From: Bacteroidota bacterium | GTDB lineage: Bacteria; Bacteroidota; Bacteroidia; AKYH767-A; 2013-40CM-41-45 | DNA length: 64,000 nt | Assembly: GCA_016711505.1 (NCBI GenBank) | Contig: JADJSV010000001.1 | Coordinates: 766,425-830,424 of the forward strand | Direction: 5' to 3' | Part shown: piece after piece, positions 1 through 9,023 of the stretch | How positions within the stretch are numbered: position 1 is the stretch's first letter | How the letters are laid out: each line of letters opens with the position of its first letter | Made by a program: the position numbers and the translations under genes | The notes under the pieces: model-generated | Told to the model about the DNA's origin: nothing | The model's database searches: none | Seen by the model: only the letters and a program-made list of their open reading frames with translations

Positions 1-459
1 GGCGACATCATTCAGAAAGTTGGTAACGTTTCTGTTACCTCCACTCCTCAATTACAGGAACAAATTGGAAGATATCGCCCGGGTGATAAAGTTGCAGTTG
101 CAATTTTAAGAGACGGAAAAGCGGAAAACCTAATGGTAACACTCCGAAATAAAGATGGAGATACTAAAATCGTAAAAGTTGAAGAGTCGTTGAGTTTACT
201 TGGTGGCACATTTGAAAATGCATCGCAGGATGAAAAATCAAAACTCAAGATCCGGGGTGGTGTTAAGATCTCAAAATTACTAGCAGGTAAATTAAGAAGT
301 GCAGGCATTCAGGAAGGATTTATCATTACATCGATCGATAAGAAACCGATTACATCAAAAGATGATCTTGAAAATGCTTTAAAGACAAAACAAGGTGGGG
401 TTCTGATCGAAGGTGTTTATCCGAATGGAATGAAGGCGTATTATGGGTTCGGAATTTAA
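1..459 (+). CDS. HtrA/DegP-type periplasmic serine protease, C-terminal part only
   Basis: The reading frame is open from the first base, so the 5' end lies outside the window. The visible 152 residues hold the end of one PDZ domain (GDIIQKVGNVSV near the start, then LQEQIGRYRPGDKV) and a second, shorter PDZ-like domain (AGIQEGFIITSIDKKPI about 40 residues from the end). Two C-terminal PDZ domains are typical of Do/DegP proteases, which degrade or refold misfolded envelope proteins. The trypsin-like catalytic domain is not visible, so activity is inferred from family only. The gene is followed by a strong terminator, so it ends its transcript here. Confidence 0.85.
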   Translation, partial: GDIIQKVGNVSVTSTPQLQEQIGRYRPGDKVAVAILRDGKAENLMVTLRNKDGDTKIVKVEESLSLLGGTFENASQDEKSKLKIRGGVKISKLLAGKLRSAGIQEGFIITSIDKKPITSKDDLENALKTKQGGVLIEGVYPNGMKAYYGFGI

Positions 460-461
460 GT

Positions 462-488
462 GGATTGCGGATTGCGGATTGCGGATTT
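462..488. repeat. 7-bp tandem repeat (GGATTGC x3.5)
   Basis: Three perfect copies of GGATTGC followed by a partial fourth, starting directly after the protease stop codon. No function is evident. It resembles the other short tandem tracts placed just after stop codons in this window. Confidence 0.7.
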
Positions 489-545
489 TGTACTATTCAA
501 AGCTTCTGCTAATCTTAAAGGTCGAATTGAAAAATCTTAAAATTT

Positions 546-579
546 AAAAGAGCCGTAAATAATCTTTACGGCTCTTTTT
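546..579 (+). terminator. Rho-independent terminator after the HtrA-like gene
   Basis: A perfect 14-bp stem (546-559 with 565-578, core AGAGCCGTAAA) with a 5-nt loop and a T run in the 3' arm. The rest of the 460-700 interval holds no gene that I can see. Confidence 0.85.
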
Positions 580-698
580 ATCGAAAAAGTGTCAGAAAGT
601 GCATTTTGGGTGCGGTTTTTGATGTAATAAAAAAGATCGCTGCTTATTAATCTTTTTTCAACAATCCGGAGTAGTTATTAACCGATTGTTGACAAAAA

Positions 699-730
699 CT
701 TGCTTCGCCTTTAGCTAAGGCTTATCTTTG
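699..730 (+). promoter_or_regulatory. Bacteroidota-type promoter of rpoD
   Basis: TATCTTTG at 723-730 matches the -7 consensus TAnnTTTG. CTTG at 699-702 serves as the -33 box with a 20-bp spacer. The predicted start of transcription lies about 65 nt before the rpoD start codon. Confidence 0.7.
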
Positions 731-800
731 CAGCACTATTAAAAAACAGATTTTTCGTCAAAATCTGCGTATTTTCTAACTTAAAATCTCTCGTCTAACC

Positions 801-1664
801 ATGCGTCAGCTCAAAATAACCAAATCGATCACTAACAGAGAAAGTCAGTCTCTGGAGAAATATTTACAAGAAATTGGCCGTGAAGAGCTTATTACCGCAG
901 AAGAAGAAGTTCGGTTAGCACGTAAAATTAAAGAAGGTGATCAGAATGCACTTGATCGTCTTACTAAAGCCAACCTGCGTTTCGTTGTATCTGTTGCAAA
1001 GCAGTACCAGAATCAAGGTCTCTCTTTACCCGATCTTATTAATGAAGGAAATTTAGGACTGATCAAAGCAGCAAAACGTTTTGATGAGACTCGTGGTTTC
1101 AAATTCATTTCTTATGCAGTTTGGTGGATCCGTCAAAGTATCCTTCAGGCATTAGCTGAACAATCCAGAATTGTTCGTCTTCCGCTTAACCAGGTTGGGT
1201 CACTTAATAAAATTTCAAAAGCATATTCTAAACTTGAACAGGAATTCGAACGCGAACCTTCTCCGGAAGAATTAGCGAAGATCCTGGATATTCCAACTGA
1301 AAAGATCGCCGACACTATGCGTGTAAGTGGTAAACACGTTTCAATGGATGCTCCCTTCGTTCAAGGTGAAGATAACAGTCTGATCGACGTATTGGAGAAT
1401 GCAGATTCTCCGCGTGCAGATGGTCTGTTAATGAATGAGTCTCTTCAAAAAGAAATTGACCGTTCTTTAAGTACACTTACTGAACGCGAACGTGAAGTGA
1501 TCCGGTTATTTTTTGGAATTGGAATGCCACATGGACTTACTCTTGAAGAAATCGGAGCAAAATTCGATCTTACACGTGAGAGAGTTCGCCAGATCAAAGA
1601 AAAAGCAATTCGTCGCTTACGTCATAAATCAAGAAGCAGATTATTAAAAGCGTATCTTGGATAA
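801..1664 (+). CDS. rpoD: RNA polymerase primary sigma factor (sigma-70/RpoD, Bacteroidota short form)
   Basis: This 287-residue protein begins MRQLKITKSITNRESQSLEKY. It has region 1.2 (YLQEIGREELIT), region 2 with the -10-recognising and melting stretch (FISYAVWWIRQSILQAL), region 3 (about 130-210) and region 4 with a helix-turn-helix (LTLEEIGAKFDLTRERVRQI). Region 1.1 is absent, as is usual for Bacteroidota primary sigma factors, which read the TTTG/TAnnTTTG promoters found across this window. The gene is single, with its own promoter and terminator. The frame is intact and the motifs are unambiguous. Confidence 0.97.
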   Translation: MRQLKITKSITNRESQSLEKYLQEIGREELITAEEEVRLARKIKEGDQNALDRLTKANLRFVVSVAKQYQNQGLSLPDLINEGNLGLIKAAKRFDETRGFKFISYAVWWIRQSILQALAEQSRIVRLPLNQVGSLNKISKAYSKLEQEFEREPSPEELAKILDIPTEKIADTMRVSGKHVSMDAPFVQGEDNSLIDVLENADSPRADGLLMNESLQKEIDRSLSTLTEREREVIRLFFGIGMPHGLTLEEIGAKFDLTRERVRQIKEKAIRRLRHKSRSRLLKAYLG

Positions 1665-1699
1665 TCTTCCTTATAACATCATGACCTTATAAATCATTT

Positions 1700-1739
1700 A
1701 CAGACAGCTTTCATCAAAAATGAAAGCTGTCTGTGTTTT
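1700..1739 (+). terminator. Terminator of rpoD
   Basis: A 14-bp perfect stem (1700-1713 with 1721-1734) with loop TCAAAAA, followed by GTTTT. The ATG at 1720 sits in the loop and 3' arm, which argues against its use as the start of the next gene. Confidence 0.8.
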
Positions 1740-1776
1740 AATAAAACCTGAACACAAAATAAAACCCCACTCAATT

Positions 1777-3264
1777 ATGTCAACTGAGGCACTAAAAAAT
1801 CAATCAAACGTCAATCACAAAGACAATTACGAAAACGAACTGGCAGACTGGATCCAGCAGGAGAAATCTGCAATTGCGTTGATACACGTTGCAGGAACAT
1901 TGTGGTTTGATAAATCAGTAGAACTTGTTCTTTTCAGAAATCAACTCGTTGACAGAAGCGCCAGCGAAATTTTGAATCTGCATCAGTACAGCAAACAAAT
2001 GGTCAACAGACCGATCAATGTTATCGATACACTTGCTCTGGCAAAAGAGATGAACAAGGTAGACCTTGCTCCTTCCCGCATCGACATTGGCAAACTTGCT
2101 GCTGAATGGGTTTCAGAAAGAAAAAATTATAAGACCACAGAAGATTTTATCGGCGATAAATTAAAGGACTTCATCGGAAAAGGTAAACGGGTTATGGTAC
2201 CTAAAGATGTTGTGTTATATGGTTTCGGTAGGATCGGTCGGATCTTAATGCGTGAATTGATTTCTCAGGCAGGAAAAGGAGAACAACTTCGCCTCCGCGC
2301 TGTAGTTACCCGTAATAACAGTGATGAAGATATTGCAAAACGTGCCGATCTTCTTCGCAATGATTCAGTTCATGGGGCTTTCCCCGGAACGGTTATTGAA
2401 GATTTTGCAAATAAAGCATTGATCGTAAACGGACATTCAGTTCAGATGATCGCTGCTAATGATCCGGGAGCAATTGATTATACATCGTATGGTATCAATA
2501 ATGCATTGATCATTGACAACACAGGAGTTTCACGTGATCGTGAAGGTCTTAGTAAACATTTAAATTCAAAAGGTGCGAGTAAGGTTTTACTTACAGCTCC
2601 CGGCAAAGGCGATGTTCCGAATGTTGTTTATGGTGTGAATGAAGAAAGCTTCGATCATCAGTCAGAAACTATTTTCTCAGCAGCCAGCTGTACTACGAAT
2701 GCAATTGTACCGGTATTAGCTGTTATTGAAAAAGCACTGGGAATTGAAAAAGGACATATTGAAACAATTCACTCTTATACAAACGATCAGAATCTCCTTG
2801 ATAACTATCACAAGAAATATCGTCGTGGAAGATCTGCTGCTTTGAATATGGTTATCACTGAAACGGGAGCAGATAAAGCTGTTGCAAAAGTTCTTCCTCC
2901 GCTTGCAGGTAAATTGACAGGTAATGCAGTGCGTGTACCAACTCCTGATGTATCGCTTGCTATCCTGAACCTGACAGTAAAAAAAGAAACAAGTAAAGAC
3001 GGAGTAAATGAAATTCTGAAAAACGCTGCTCTTAATGGACCATTGGTTGAACAAATTCAATATTCAGTTTCAAACGAATTAGTTTCAACTGACCTTGTCG
3101 GAAATCCTTGCGCTTCTATAGTAGATAGTCCTGCTACAATTGTTTCCAAGGACAACAAGAGTCTGGTTCTTTATGTATGGTATGATAATGAATATGGTTA
3201 CTCTCGTCAGGTTGTTAGATATGCGAAGTATCTGGCGGATGTGATTCGACTTAGATATTATTGA
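1777..3264 (+). CDS. gap: Glyceraldehyde-3-phosphate dehydrogenase, long form with N-terminal extension
   Basis: The protein oxidises glyceraldehyde 3-phosphate with NAD(P) in glycolysis/gluconeogenesis. The Rossmann glycine motif GFGRIGR lies at about residues 149-155, the catalytic SCTTN has Cys near 305, and the sugar-phosphate region HSYTNDQNLLDNYHKKYRRG follows. At about 495 residues it is some 150 longer than ordinary GAPDH. The extra N-terminal segment (WIQQEKSAIALIHVAGTLWF and following) has no motif I recognise, but long GAPDHs of this kind are known in Bacteroidota. I chose ATG 1777 (MSTEALKNQ) because the upstream ATG at 1720 is inside the rpoD terminator hairpin. Confidence 0.93.
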   Translation: MSTEALKNQSNVNHKDNYENELADWIQQEKSAIALIHVAGTLWFDKSVELVLFRNQLVDRSASEILNLHQYSKQMVNRPINVIDTLALAKEMNKVDLAPSRIDIGKLAAEWVSERKNYKTTEDFIGDKLKDFIGKGKRVMVPKDVVLYGFGRIGRILMRELISQAGKGEQLRLRAVVTRNNSDEDIAKRADLLRNDSVHGAFPGTVIEDFANKALIVNGHSVQMIAANDPGAIDYTSYGINNALIIDNTGVSRDREGLSKHLNSKGASKVLLTAPGKGDVPNVVYGVNEESFDHQSETIFSAASCTTNAIVPVLAVIEKALGIEKGHIETIHSYTNDQNLLDNYHKKYRRGRSAALNMVITETGADKAVAKVLPPLAGKLTGNAVRVPTPDVSLAILNLTVKKETSKDGVNEILKNAALNGPLVEQIQYSVSNELVSTDLVGNPCASIVDSPATIVSKDNKSLVLYVWYDNEYGYSRQVVRYAKYLADVIRLRYY

Positions 3265-3300
3265 TTGCAGCCTATTCGGGATTCGTAAAATGGTTTAAAG

Positions 3301-3343
3301 TGTTTAAGGGGTTTAAGGTGTTTCGAAACACTTTAAACCCCTT
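3301..3343. terminator. Repeat-derived bidirectional hairpin between convergent genes
   Basis: A 19-bp stem (3306-3324 with 3325-3343, one G:T pair) with essentially no loop, built from repeated GTTTAAGG-like units that begin at about 3293. It lies between the GAPDH gene and the converging lipoprotein gene, where a terminator working in both directions is expected. No long T run follows, so termination is inferred. Confidence 0.55.
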
Positions 3344-3388
3344 ATCAATTTAAACCCTATTTATCTATGAATGCGGTAAAAGCAAAAA

Positions 3389-4081
3389 TTACTCAACCCC
3401 ATATTCAACAACTACCATTTTGTACTCCAACCCTTTCACAACCTGACCATTCGTTTTTCCGAGGTCGTTGTGTTCTTTGTAGATCATGCCTACACCGGCG
3501 GCATATTTTTCATTGCCATAAATGGTTTCTACAAAATTATTTTCGTCGATCTGTATAACACTCAGCGTTGAGTCGAAAGACAATCCATTCAGAACATCGC
3601 TCTCGTGAAAATAATCGTAATAGTAAAGTTCTTCTTCCGTATTGGAATCATTTCCATTCCATGTTATTGTTGCATTGATCGGAAACGAAAGTTTGTGATA
3701 CTTGATATTTTCTTCCGTGAGATAAGCACTGGTTGATGAAAGATATTGTGTCCAGACTTCTGTCAATTGCCATGGCAGAGTATCACTATTCCGGTGATAT
3801 CGGAGCCGTACTTGGTTTACCCTGCCTTCAAGATCAACGAATGAACTGTCGATCTTATCTTTGATCTGAAAATGATAAGAGAAAACCGAATCATCATTGT
3901 TGTTGTCGGTTTCGGAATGATAGATCGAATCTACATCGTAGATTATATATTTTCCGCTTTCTGTCGGGAAGTAATTATATGATAATGCAGGAGCCTCTAC
4001 ACTTTCTTTCTTACATGAATACCATGTAAAAGCCGTAAGGCTAATTAGCAACAAAAAAATGTTTTGCTTTTGCTTTATCAT
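3389..4081 (-). CDS. Putative lipoprotein of unknown function
   Basis: The 230-residue product begins with a charged N-terminus, a hydrophobic stretch and a lipobox-like YSC (Cys23) followed by KKE, so it is probably a lipid-anchored envelope protein. The mature part is polar and rich in Tyr, Asp and Asn (YNYFPTESGKYIIYDVDSIYH, then ELYYYDYF) and looks like a beta-rich secreted domain. I do not recognise a family. It starts 7 bp after the mnmA stop on the same strand, so the two are probably cotranscribed, although a functional link to tRNA thiolation is not obvious. Confidence 0.75.
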   Translation of the reverse strand: MIKQKQNIFLLLISLTAFTWYSCKKESVEAPALSYNYFPTESGKYIIYDVDSIYHSETDNNNDDSVFSYHFQIKDKIDSSFVDLEGRVNQVRLRYHRNSDTLPWQLTEVWTQYLSSTSAYLTEENIKYHKLSFPINATITWNGNDSNTEEELYYYDYFHESDVLNGLSFDSTLSVIQIDENNFVETIYGNEKYAAGVGMIYKEHNDLGKTNGQVVKGLEYKMVVVEYGVE

Positions 4082-4088
4082 TTCAGAA

Positions 4089-5177
4089 TTATCTTTCGAT
4101 AAATCCGCCGCCGATCACATCATCTCCATCATAAAATACAGCACTTTGTCCGGGAGCAACTGCTGTAACAGAATTGTGAAAAGTTACTTTCACCCTGTCA
4201 CCGACTTGCTCAAGCGTACTCATTGTGCCTTTGTCTTTATAACGGATGCGTGTAAGGACTTCGGTAGCATTGTCTAACGAAGTGTATTTTATAAGGTTCA
4301 CATTTTTGACCCACATCTCCTGCTTCTTCAATTCGTCATAAGAACCAAGCACTACGGTATTAGTATCGGGCTTAATTTCAACAACATAAGCAGGGTCACC
4401 TAAAGCAACCTCAAGACCTTTTCTTTGGCCAATTGTATAGAATGGATACCCTCTATGTTTTCCAAGGATCTTGCCTTCAGTATTCACAAAAAGGCCGTCG
4501 TTTAACCGCTCTTCTATACCTTCAACCTTACCTTTCAAAAATGAACGATAATCATTGTCAGGAATAAAGCAGATCTCATATGATTCAGGCTTTTTTGCCA
4601 GCTCATGAAATCCCATGTCTTCAGCCATCTGACGAATTTCAGATTTGTGATATTTACCTACAGGGAAAATTGTTCTCGAAAGACATTCCTGGCTAACGCC
4701 CCAAAGCACATAACTTTGATCTTTCCATTCATCCTTGCCTTTGCTTACTACATACCTGCCATTCACTTCACGGACGTTTGCATAATGTCCGGTAGCTATG
4801 AATTCACAGTCGAGCATATCGGCACGTTTCAAAAGTGCTTCCCATTTGATATGAGTATTACAGCGTACGCAAGGATTTGGAGTTCTGCCTGCTAAATATT
4901 CATCTACAAAATCATTAATGACATGATTTCCGAATTCTTCACGGATATCAATGATATAATGCGGAAAACCTTTTTCAACAGCTATTGAACGGGCGTCATT
5001 TATAGAATCCAAAGAACAACATCCAGTCTCCTTTTTAGTACTTCCGGAAGACTGATAATCCCATGTTTTCATGGTCATTCCCACCACTTCATAACCTTGC
5101 TCATGCAAAATCATAGCAGAAACGGAGGAATCTATTCCACCGCTCATTGCCATCAATACCCGACCTTTTGAACTCAT
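4089..5177 (-). CDS. mnmA: tRNA-specific 2-thiouridylase MnmA
   Basis: MnmA puts sulfur on position 2 of the wobble uridine of tRNAs for Lys, Glu and Gln, using ATP and a relayed persulfide. The ATP-binding PP-loop SGGIDSS is at residues 12-18. The two catalytic cysteines are Cys103 (NPCVRCN) and Cys203 (YEICFIP), close to positions 102 and 199 of the E. coli enzyme. The C-terminal beta-barrel carries FYTIGQRKGLEVALGDPAYV. The length of 362 is normal. It is probably the first gene of a two-gene unit with the downstream lipoprotein. Confidence 0.96.
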   Translation of the reverse strand: MSSKGRVLMAMSGGIDSSVSAMILHEQGYEVVGMTMKTWDYQSSGSTKKETGCCSLDSINDARSIAVEKGFPHYIIDIREEFGNHVINDFVDEYLAGRTPNPCVRCNTHIKWEALLKRADMLDCEFIATGHYANVREVNGRYVVSKGKDEWKDQSYVLWGVSQECLSRTIFPVGKYHKSEIRQMAEDMGFHELAKKPESYEICFIPDNDYRSFLKGKVEGIEERLNDGLFVNTEGKILGKHRGYPFYTIGQRKGLEVALGDPAYVVEIKPDTNTVVLGSYDELKKQEMWVKNVNLIKYTSLDNATEVLTRIRYKDKGTMSTLEQVGDRVKVTFHNSVTAVAPGQSAVFYDGDDVIGGGFIER

Positions 5178-5262
5178 TGTTTACTCTTATATGAATTGCA
5201 AAGATAGGGAATCAAGACTTGGATAAAAACTTATTTGGGAAACAGAGTTCTTATTTCCCGCA

Positions 5263-5284
5263 GATCCCGATAGCTTTCGGGATC
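5263..5284. repeat. Short palindromic element GATCCCGA...TCGGGATC
   Basis: An 8-bp perfect inverted repeat around TAGCTT, in a context with repeated CGCAGA words (5260-5300). It sits 18 bp after the stop of the MORN-repeat gene (minus strand) and 80 bp upstream of mnmA. It looks like a small intergenic REP-like palindrome. There is no T run, so it is not a clear terminator. Confidence 0.5.
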
Positions 5285-5302
5285 GCAGAGAAATCGCAGA
5301 AA

Positions 5303-6055
5303 TTATTGTTCATTGGGTTCTTTAACCTCAATTGGGCCTTTGTCATCCGTTGAGGGATTCAACCAGACACCTTTTTTATATTCGTCCTCACTTTCCAGGA
5401 CTCCATTTTCAGAATAATTCTGCCATTTACCTTCTTTCAAGCCATTTTTATAAATGCCTTTCTGCCAGACCTTGCCATTAGGGTGAAAAATTGTTAAAAG
5501 GCCTTCAAACCCACCATTTTTCATTACTCCACTCACCTTTGGGGTACCGTCCATAAAAAACTCTTTATAAACTCCATTCTGAATATCCTTCTTATAAATG
5601 ACTGTCCGTGAAAGCTGACCATTTGGATAAAATAATTTCAACTCCCCTTCTTTCTTGCCTTTGATGTAAAACTCCTCTGACGATTTTTTTCCCATACGAT
5701 CATAATAGACCCAGAGACTGTCTTTGATTCTATCGATGTATTTTCCTTTTGCCATGAGACCACTGTCTTCTGAAAAAATCTCTGCATCATTTATCTCACT
5801 CATTCCTCTGAATTTCAAAATCGATTGTGGCTTGCCGCTTTTATAAAATGTTTTGAATGTACCGGTATGTTTCCCATCCTTATAAACTCCTTCTGAAAAA
5901 AGAACATCGTTAGAATAATATTTTTTCCAGATTCCTTGTTTCAAACCTTTGGCATCAGTACGGTTGATCGTATCGCCTTTGAAAATATTAAACTTCTGCG
6001 CGCTTCCTGTTGTAGAGATAAACAGTAAGCATAGAATTATTAGAATGTTTTTCAT
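5303..6055 (-). CDS. Secreted MORN-repeat protein (YwqK-like)
   Basis: Starting at ATG 6055 the product is 250 residues with a clean signal peptide (MKNILIILCLLFISTTGSAQ). An upstream in-frame ATG at 6106 would bury this signal 17 residues inside, so I prefer 6055. The rest is a chain of about eight MORN-type repeats of the form G-x-W/Y-x-x-Y-Y-x-N/D-G-x-L (GIWKKYYSNDVLFSEGVYKDG, then GELKLFYPNGQLSRTVIYKK). Such proteins are called YwqK-family antitoxins by databases, but with no toxin nearby an envelope or structural role is as likely. Confidence 0.8.
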   Translation of the reverse strand: MKNILIILCLLFISTTGSAQKFNIFKGDTINRTDAKGLKQGIWKKYYSNDVLFSEGVYKDGKHTGTFKTFYKSGKPQSILKFRGMSEINDAEIFSEDSGLMAKGKYIDRIKDSLWVYYDRMGKKSSEEFYIKGKKEGELKLFYPNGQLSRTVIYKKDIQNGVYKEFFMDGTPKVSGVMKNGGFEGLLTIFHPNGKVWQKGIYKNGLKEGKWQNYSENGVLESEDEYKKGVWLNPSTDDKGPIEVKEPNEQ

Positions 6056-6262
6056 GCTGTAAATATAACGTTTGTTTGAAGCGTTCAATTGTGGTTTCCT
6101 GTTCATTCTGCCCGACTTTTTAAATCGTCTTGTTTATAATTTGAAATTTAACAAATCCATGATATACAACTTCTTCATTTCCATACTTTCGGGCTTTTAA
6201 CGAGTATTTTGCGGTTTATAGAAAAATACTACATTGCGTCCTACTAAAATTCAAATCATCAT

Positions 6263-8013
6263 ATGAATACACCCTCTACCAATACAGGACATCCGCGCGG
6301 ACTGTACCTACTCTTTTTCACAGAAATGTGGGAACGGTTTAGTTACTATGGAATGCGCGCCATTTTTATTTTATACATGACAAAGGCCTTGTTGTTTGAC
6401 AAAGCACTTGCTTCAAATGTATATGGAAGTTTTACCGGATTGGTTTATCTCACTCCATTGTTAGGAGGTTATCTATGCGACAGATTCTGGGGTAACAGAA
6501 GAAGTATCCTCATTGGTGGTATTATGATGGCTGTCGGACAATTTTTACTTTACTTAAGTGGCAGTGCTGTTTCTGATGGCGCTCAAAGTGGATCTGCAAT
6601 TACATTTATGTGGATGGGACTAACTCTGCTTATCGTAGGAAACGGATTTTTCAAACCGAATATTTCAACGATGGTTGGACAGTTGTATCCGAAGAATGAT
6701 TCAAGGATAGACGGTGCATTTACCATTTTTTATATGGGTATCAACATGGGTGCTTTTTTCTCACCACTTGTCTGCGGAGGATTTTCAGAATTCAAATACG
6801 GATTTCTTGCTGCGGCAATCGGAATGGTTATCAGTTTGATCTCTTTTGAATTATTAAAGAATAAACATCTTGTTGGACCGGATGGAAAACCTATTGGAAT
6901 GCCGGTTGCGAAAGTGGATATGAAAACTTATGGAACTATCATCGGTTCAATTGCCCTTATCTTTTGTCTGCTCAACTTTCAGAATATTGTAAAAGGAATT
7001 TTCGGTGCCGATGCAGTTGCCAATCCTGATTCACTTGGACATACGATCGCTAATATAGATCTGGTTGCCTATCTCATTTATGCATCACTTGTGTTGATGC
7101 CAATAATTATACTTACTGATAAGTCTCTGACAAAAGACGAAAGAGAACGAATCATTGTGATCTTCATACTTGCCTTTTTTGTGATCTTCTTCTGGGCATG
7201 TTTCGAGCAGGCCGGAGCATCTCTTACATTATTTGCCGATCAACAAGTAGACAGAGCAATTAATATTCACATCAGTCGCTTTGTTATTGCAGGTGCAGGT
7301 GCTGTTCTTATTTATTTTCTGGGTAAAGCATTTGGATGGTTTTTTGAATGGTCTAAAAAACTATTTTAAGTATTCAAGGTATCGGTGCAATTGCAATTGT
7401 CGCAATGGCATTTGCAGGAAGTATTCCTGATATCCACCTTAGCGAATTCCCTTCACCTTGGTTTCAATCGATCAATCCACTTGCCATTATTGTTCTCGCA
7501 CCATTCTTTACAATGATGTGGGGTAAACTTGCTAAAGTAAATATGGAACCATCATCGCCTTTGAAGATGGCTATGGGTTTAGGACTTGTCGCTTTAGGAT
7601 ATGTGATCATTGCTTATGCAGTCAGCGGCATAGATCCTTCTACAAAAATTGCTATGTTCTGGTTATTTGCTTTATACATTGTACATACAATGGGTGAACT
7701 ATGCCTATCTCCTATCGGATTAAGTATGGTTAGTAAACTTGCTCCGCTTCGTCTTTCATCCTTAATGATGGGAACCTGGTTTTTGGCAAATGCTGTTGCA
7801 AATAAATTTGCCGGTACATTAAGCGCACTAATTCCACCGGGAGCCGGTGAAGAACCTGCAGAAGCCGGAGCTGCAATTCCAAGTTTCTTAGGAATTGAGA
7901 TTTCCAATCTATTCATCTTCTTCTGTGTATTCATCGTTCTTAGTGGTGTTGCTTCATTAATTCTACTTGCATTGTACCGCAAATTGTTGAAGATGATGCA
8001 TGGCGTTAATTGA
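6263..8013 (+). CDS. POT/PTR-family proton-coupled peptide transporter (frameshifted at 7355-7360)
   Basis: The first part (6263-7369) has the PTR family signature: FTEMWERFSYYGMRAIF near the N-terminus, then FTGLVYLTPLLGGYLCDRFWG and GNGFFKPNISTMVGQLY. The rest (to 8013) continues with the last transmembrane helices and LCLSPIGLSMVSKLAP. The two parts are in different frames. Adding one A to the A6 run at 7355-7360 gives an unbroken 583-residue protein through WSKKTILSIQGIGAIAIVAMAF. Together they make a normal-length inner-membrane importer of di- and tripeptides. The break is probably an indel error, though a real mutation is possible. Confidence 0.88.
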
Positions 8014-8118
8014 TCATAATTGTAATTTGTAAATAGTAATCAGATTATATTAATTAGTGATTGGGGGGCAGATACAAAATGAAATTCAATTCTCGAATTA
8101 CCAAATATACATTTGCTC

Positions 8119-8640
8119 ATGAAAAAGACACTTCCCCTCCTGACGTTCCTCCTTTCACTCTTCGTAAGTGGATATGGCCAGTCGGCAAAAAACGAATCAA
8201 TAAACTGGATCTCTTTTGAGGAAGCGTTGAGCAGATCTTCGAAAGAACCGAAGAAGATCTTTATGGACATTTATACTGACTGGTGTGGTTGGTGTAAGAA
8301 AATGGATAAGTCTACATTTACCGATCCGGTTGTGATCGATTATCTCAACAAACATTTTTATTCTGTGAAACTGGATGCTGAGACCAAAGACACTATTACA
8401 TACAAAGCCAAAGATTACACATTTGTTCCAGCTTACAAATCAAATGAGGTAGCTGCTTATCTTTTGAACGGACAAATGGGTTATCCGACTTCAGTTTATC
8501 TGGATGAAAAAACTGATCCCATCACTGCTGTTCCCGGATATTACACAGCAGACCAGTTACTCCCGATCTTGAAATATTTTGGAGAAGACATTTACAAAAT
8601 AAAAAAATGGGAAGAGTATCAGGCTGAGTCAACGAAATGA
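8119..8640 (+). CDS. Secreted thioredoxin-family protein (DUF255/thioredoxin_7-like)
   Basis: The product has 173 residues from ATG 8119. A signal peptide (MKKTLPLLTFLLSLFVSGYGQ) leads to a thioredoxin fold with the active-site motif WCGWC at residues 55-59, preceded by KIFMDIYTD and followed by a cis-Pro region GYPTSVYLDE. The motif with a second Trp is typical of Bacteroidota periplasmic thioredoxins that reduce or oxidise envelope proteins. A TTG two codons upstream (8113) is a weaker start. The gene follows the peptide transporter by about 100 bp and may have its own promoter. Confidence 0.87.
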   Translation: MKKTLPLLTFLLSLFVSGYGQSAKNESINWISFEEALSRSSKEPKKIFMDIYTDWCGWCKKMDKSTFTDPVVIDYLNKHFYSVKLDAETKDTITYKAKDYTFVPAYKSNEVAAYLLNGQMGYPTSVYLDEKTDPITAVPGYYTADQLLPILKYFGEDIYKIKKWEEYQAESTK

Positions 8641-8725
8641 TTCTTTGCAGAGTCTTTTCTTTTTCCCTCAATAGCTTCATTTTCATGCAACTTTGATTTT
8701 ATTGCCAACTAATCCGAAAATTAGA

Positions 8726-8756
8726 TTTGCGGAGGTGAAATAATTCGGTATTTTTG
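8726..8756 (+). promoter_or_regulatory. Bacteroidota promoter for tRNA-His
   Basis: A perfect TTTG (8726-8729), 19-bp spacer and TATTTTTG (8749-8756), 33 bp before the tRNA. This is one of the best consensus promoters in the window. Confidence 0.8.
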
Positions 8757-8789
8757 CCGCCCGTTCCGGAAACGGAAATGGAATATATG

Positions 8790-8863
8790 GTGATTGTAGC
8801 TCAGCTGGTTAGAGCACTAGATTGTGGTTCTAGGGGTCGCGGGTTCGAACCCCGTCCTTCACC
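8790..8863 (+). tRNA. tRNA-His (anticodon GTG)
   Basis: The cloverleaf can be drawn by eye: D arm GCTC/GAGC, anticodon stem CTAGA/TCTAG with loop TTGTGGT (anticodon GTG at 8824-8826), T arm GCGGG-TTCGAAC-CCCGT, and discriminator C73 opposite a genomic G at 8789, the -1 position typical of tRNA-His. CCA is not encoded. The acceptor stem GTGATTG/CCTTCAC has two mismatches in positions 5:68 and 6:67, which is unusual. A dedicated promoter upstream and a terminator downstream indicate a single-gene transcript. Confidence 0.93.
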
Positions 8864-8870
8864 CTTCTTA

Positions 8871-8906
8871 ATTCCCTTGGACTCACAGGTTCAAGGGATT
8901 TTTTTT
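8871..8906 (+). terminator. Terminator after tRNA-His
   Basis: Stem TCCCTTG (8873-8879) with CAAGGGA (8892-8898), followed by a run of eight T. Confidence 0.8.
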
Positions 8907-9023
8907 GACTAAAATTGATTGTCTCTCCTTTTTCGTCTTTCGGTATTCCACGAAAAAAGAAAAACATTTGATTCACAAAAATCCGTTTCGTCTAAAAGCA
9001 GTACCTTTACCATAGAATAACAA

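Noticed and set aside
1720..1776. Upstream ATG for GAPDH
   Set aside because: The ATG lies in the loop and arm of the rpoD terminator; MSTEALKNQ at 1777 is the better start.
2716..3060. 114-codon minus-strand frame
   Set aside because: Antisense to the conserved GAPDH catalytic domain.
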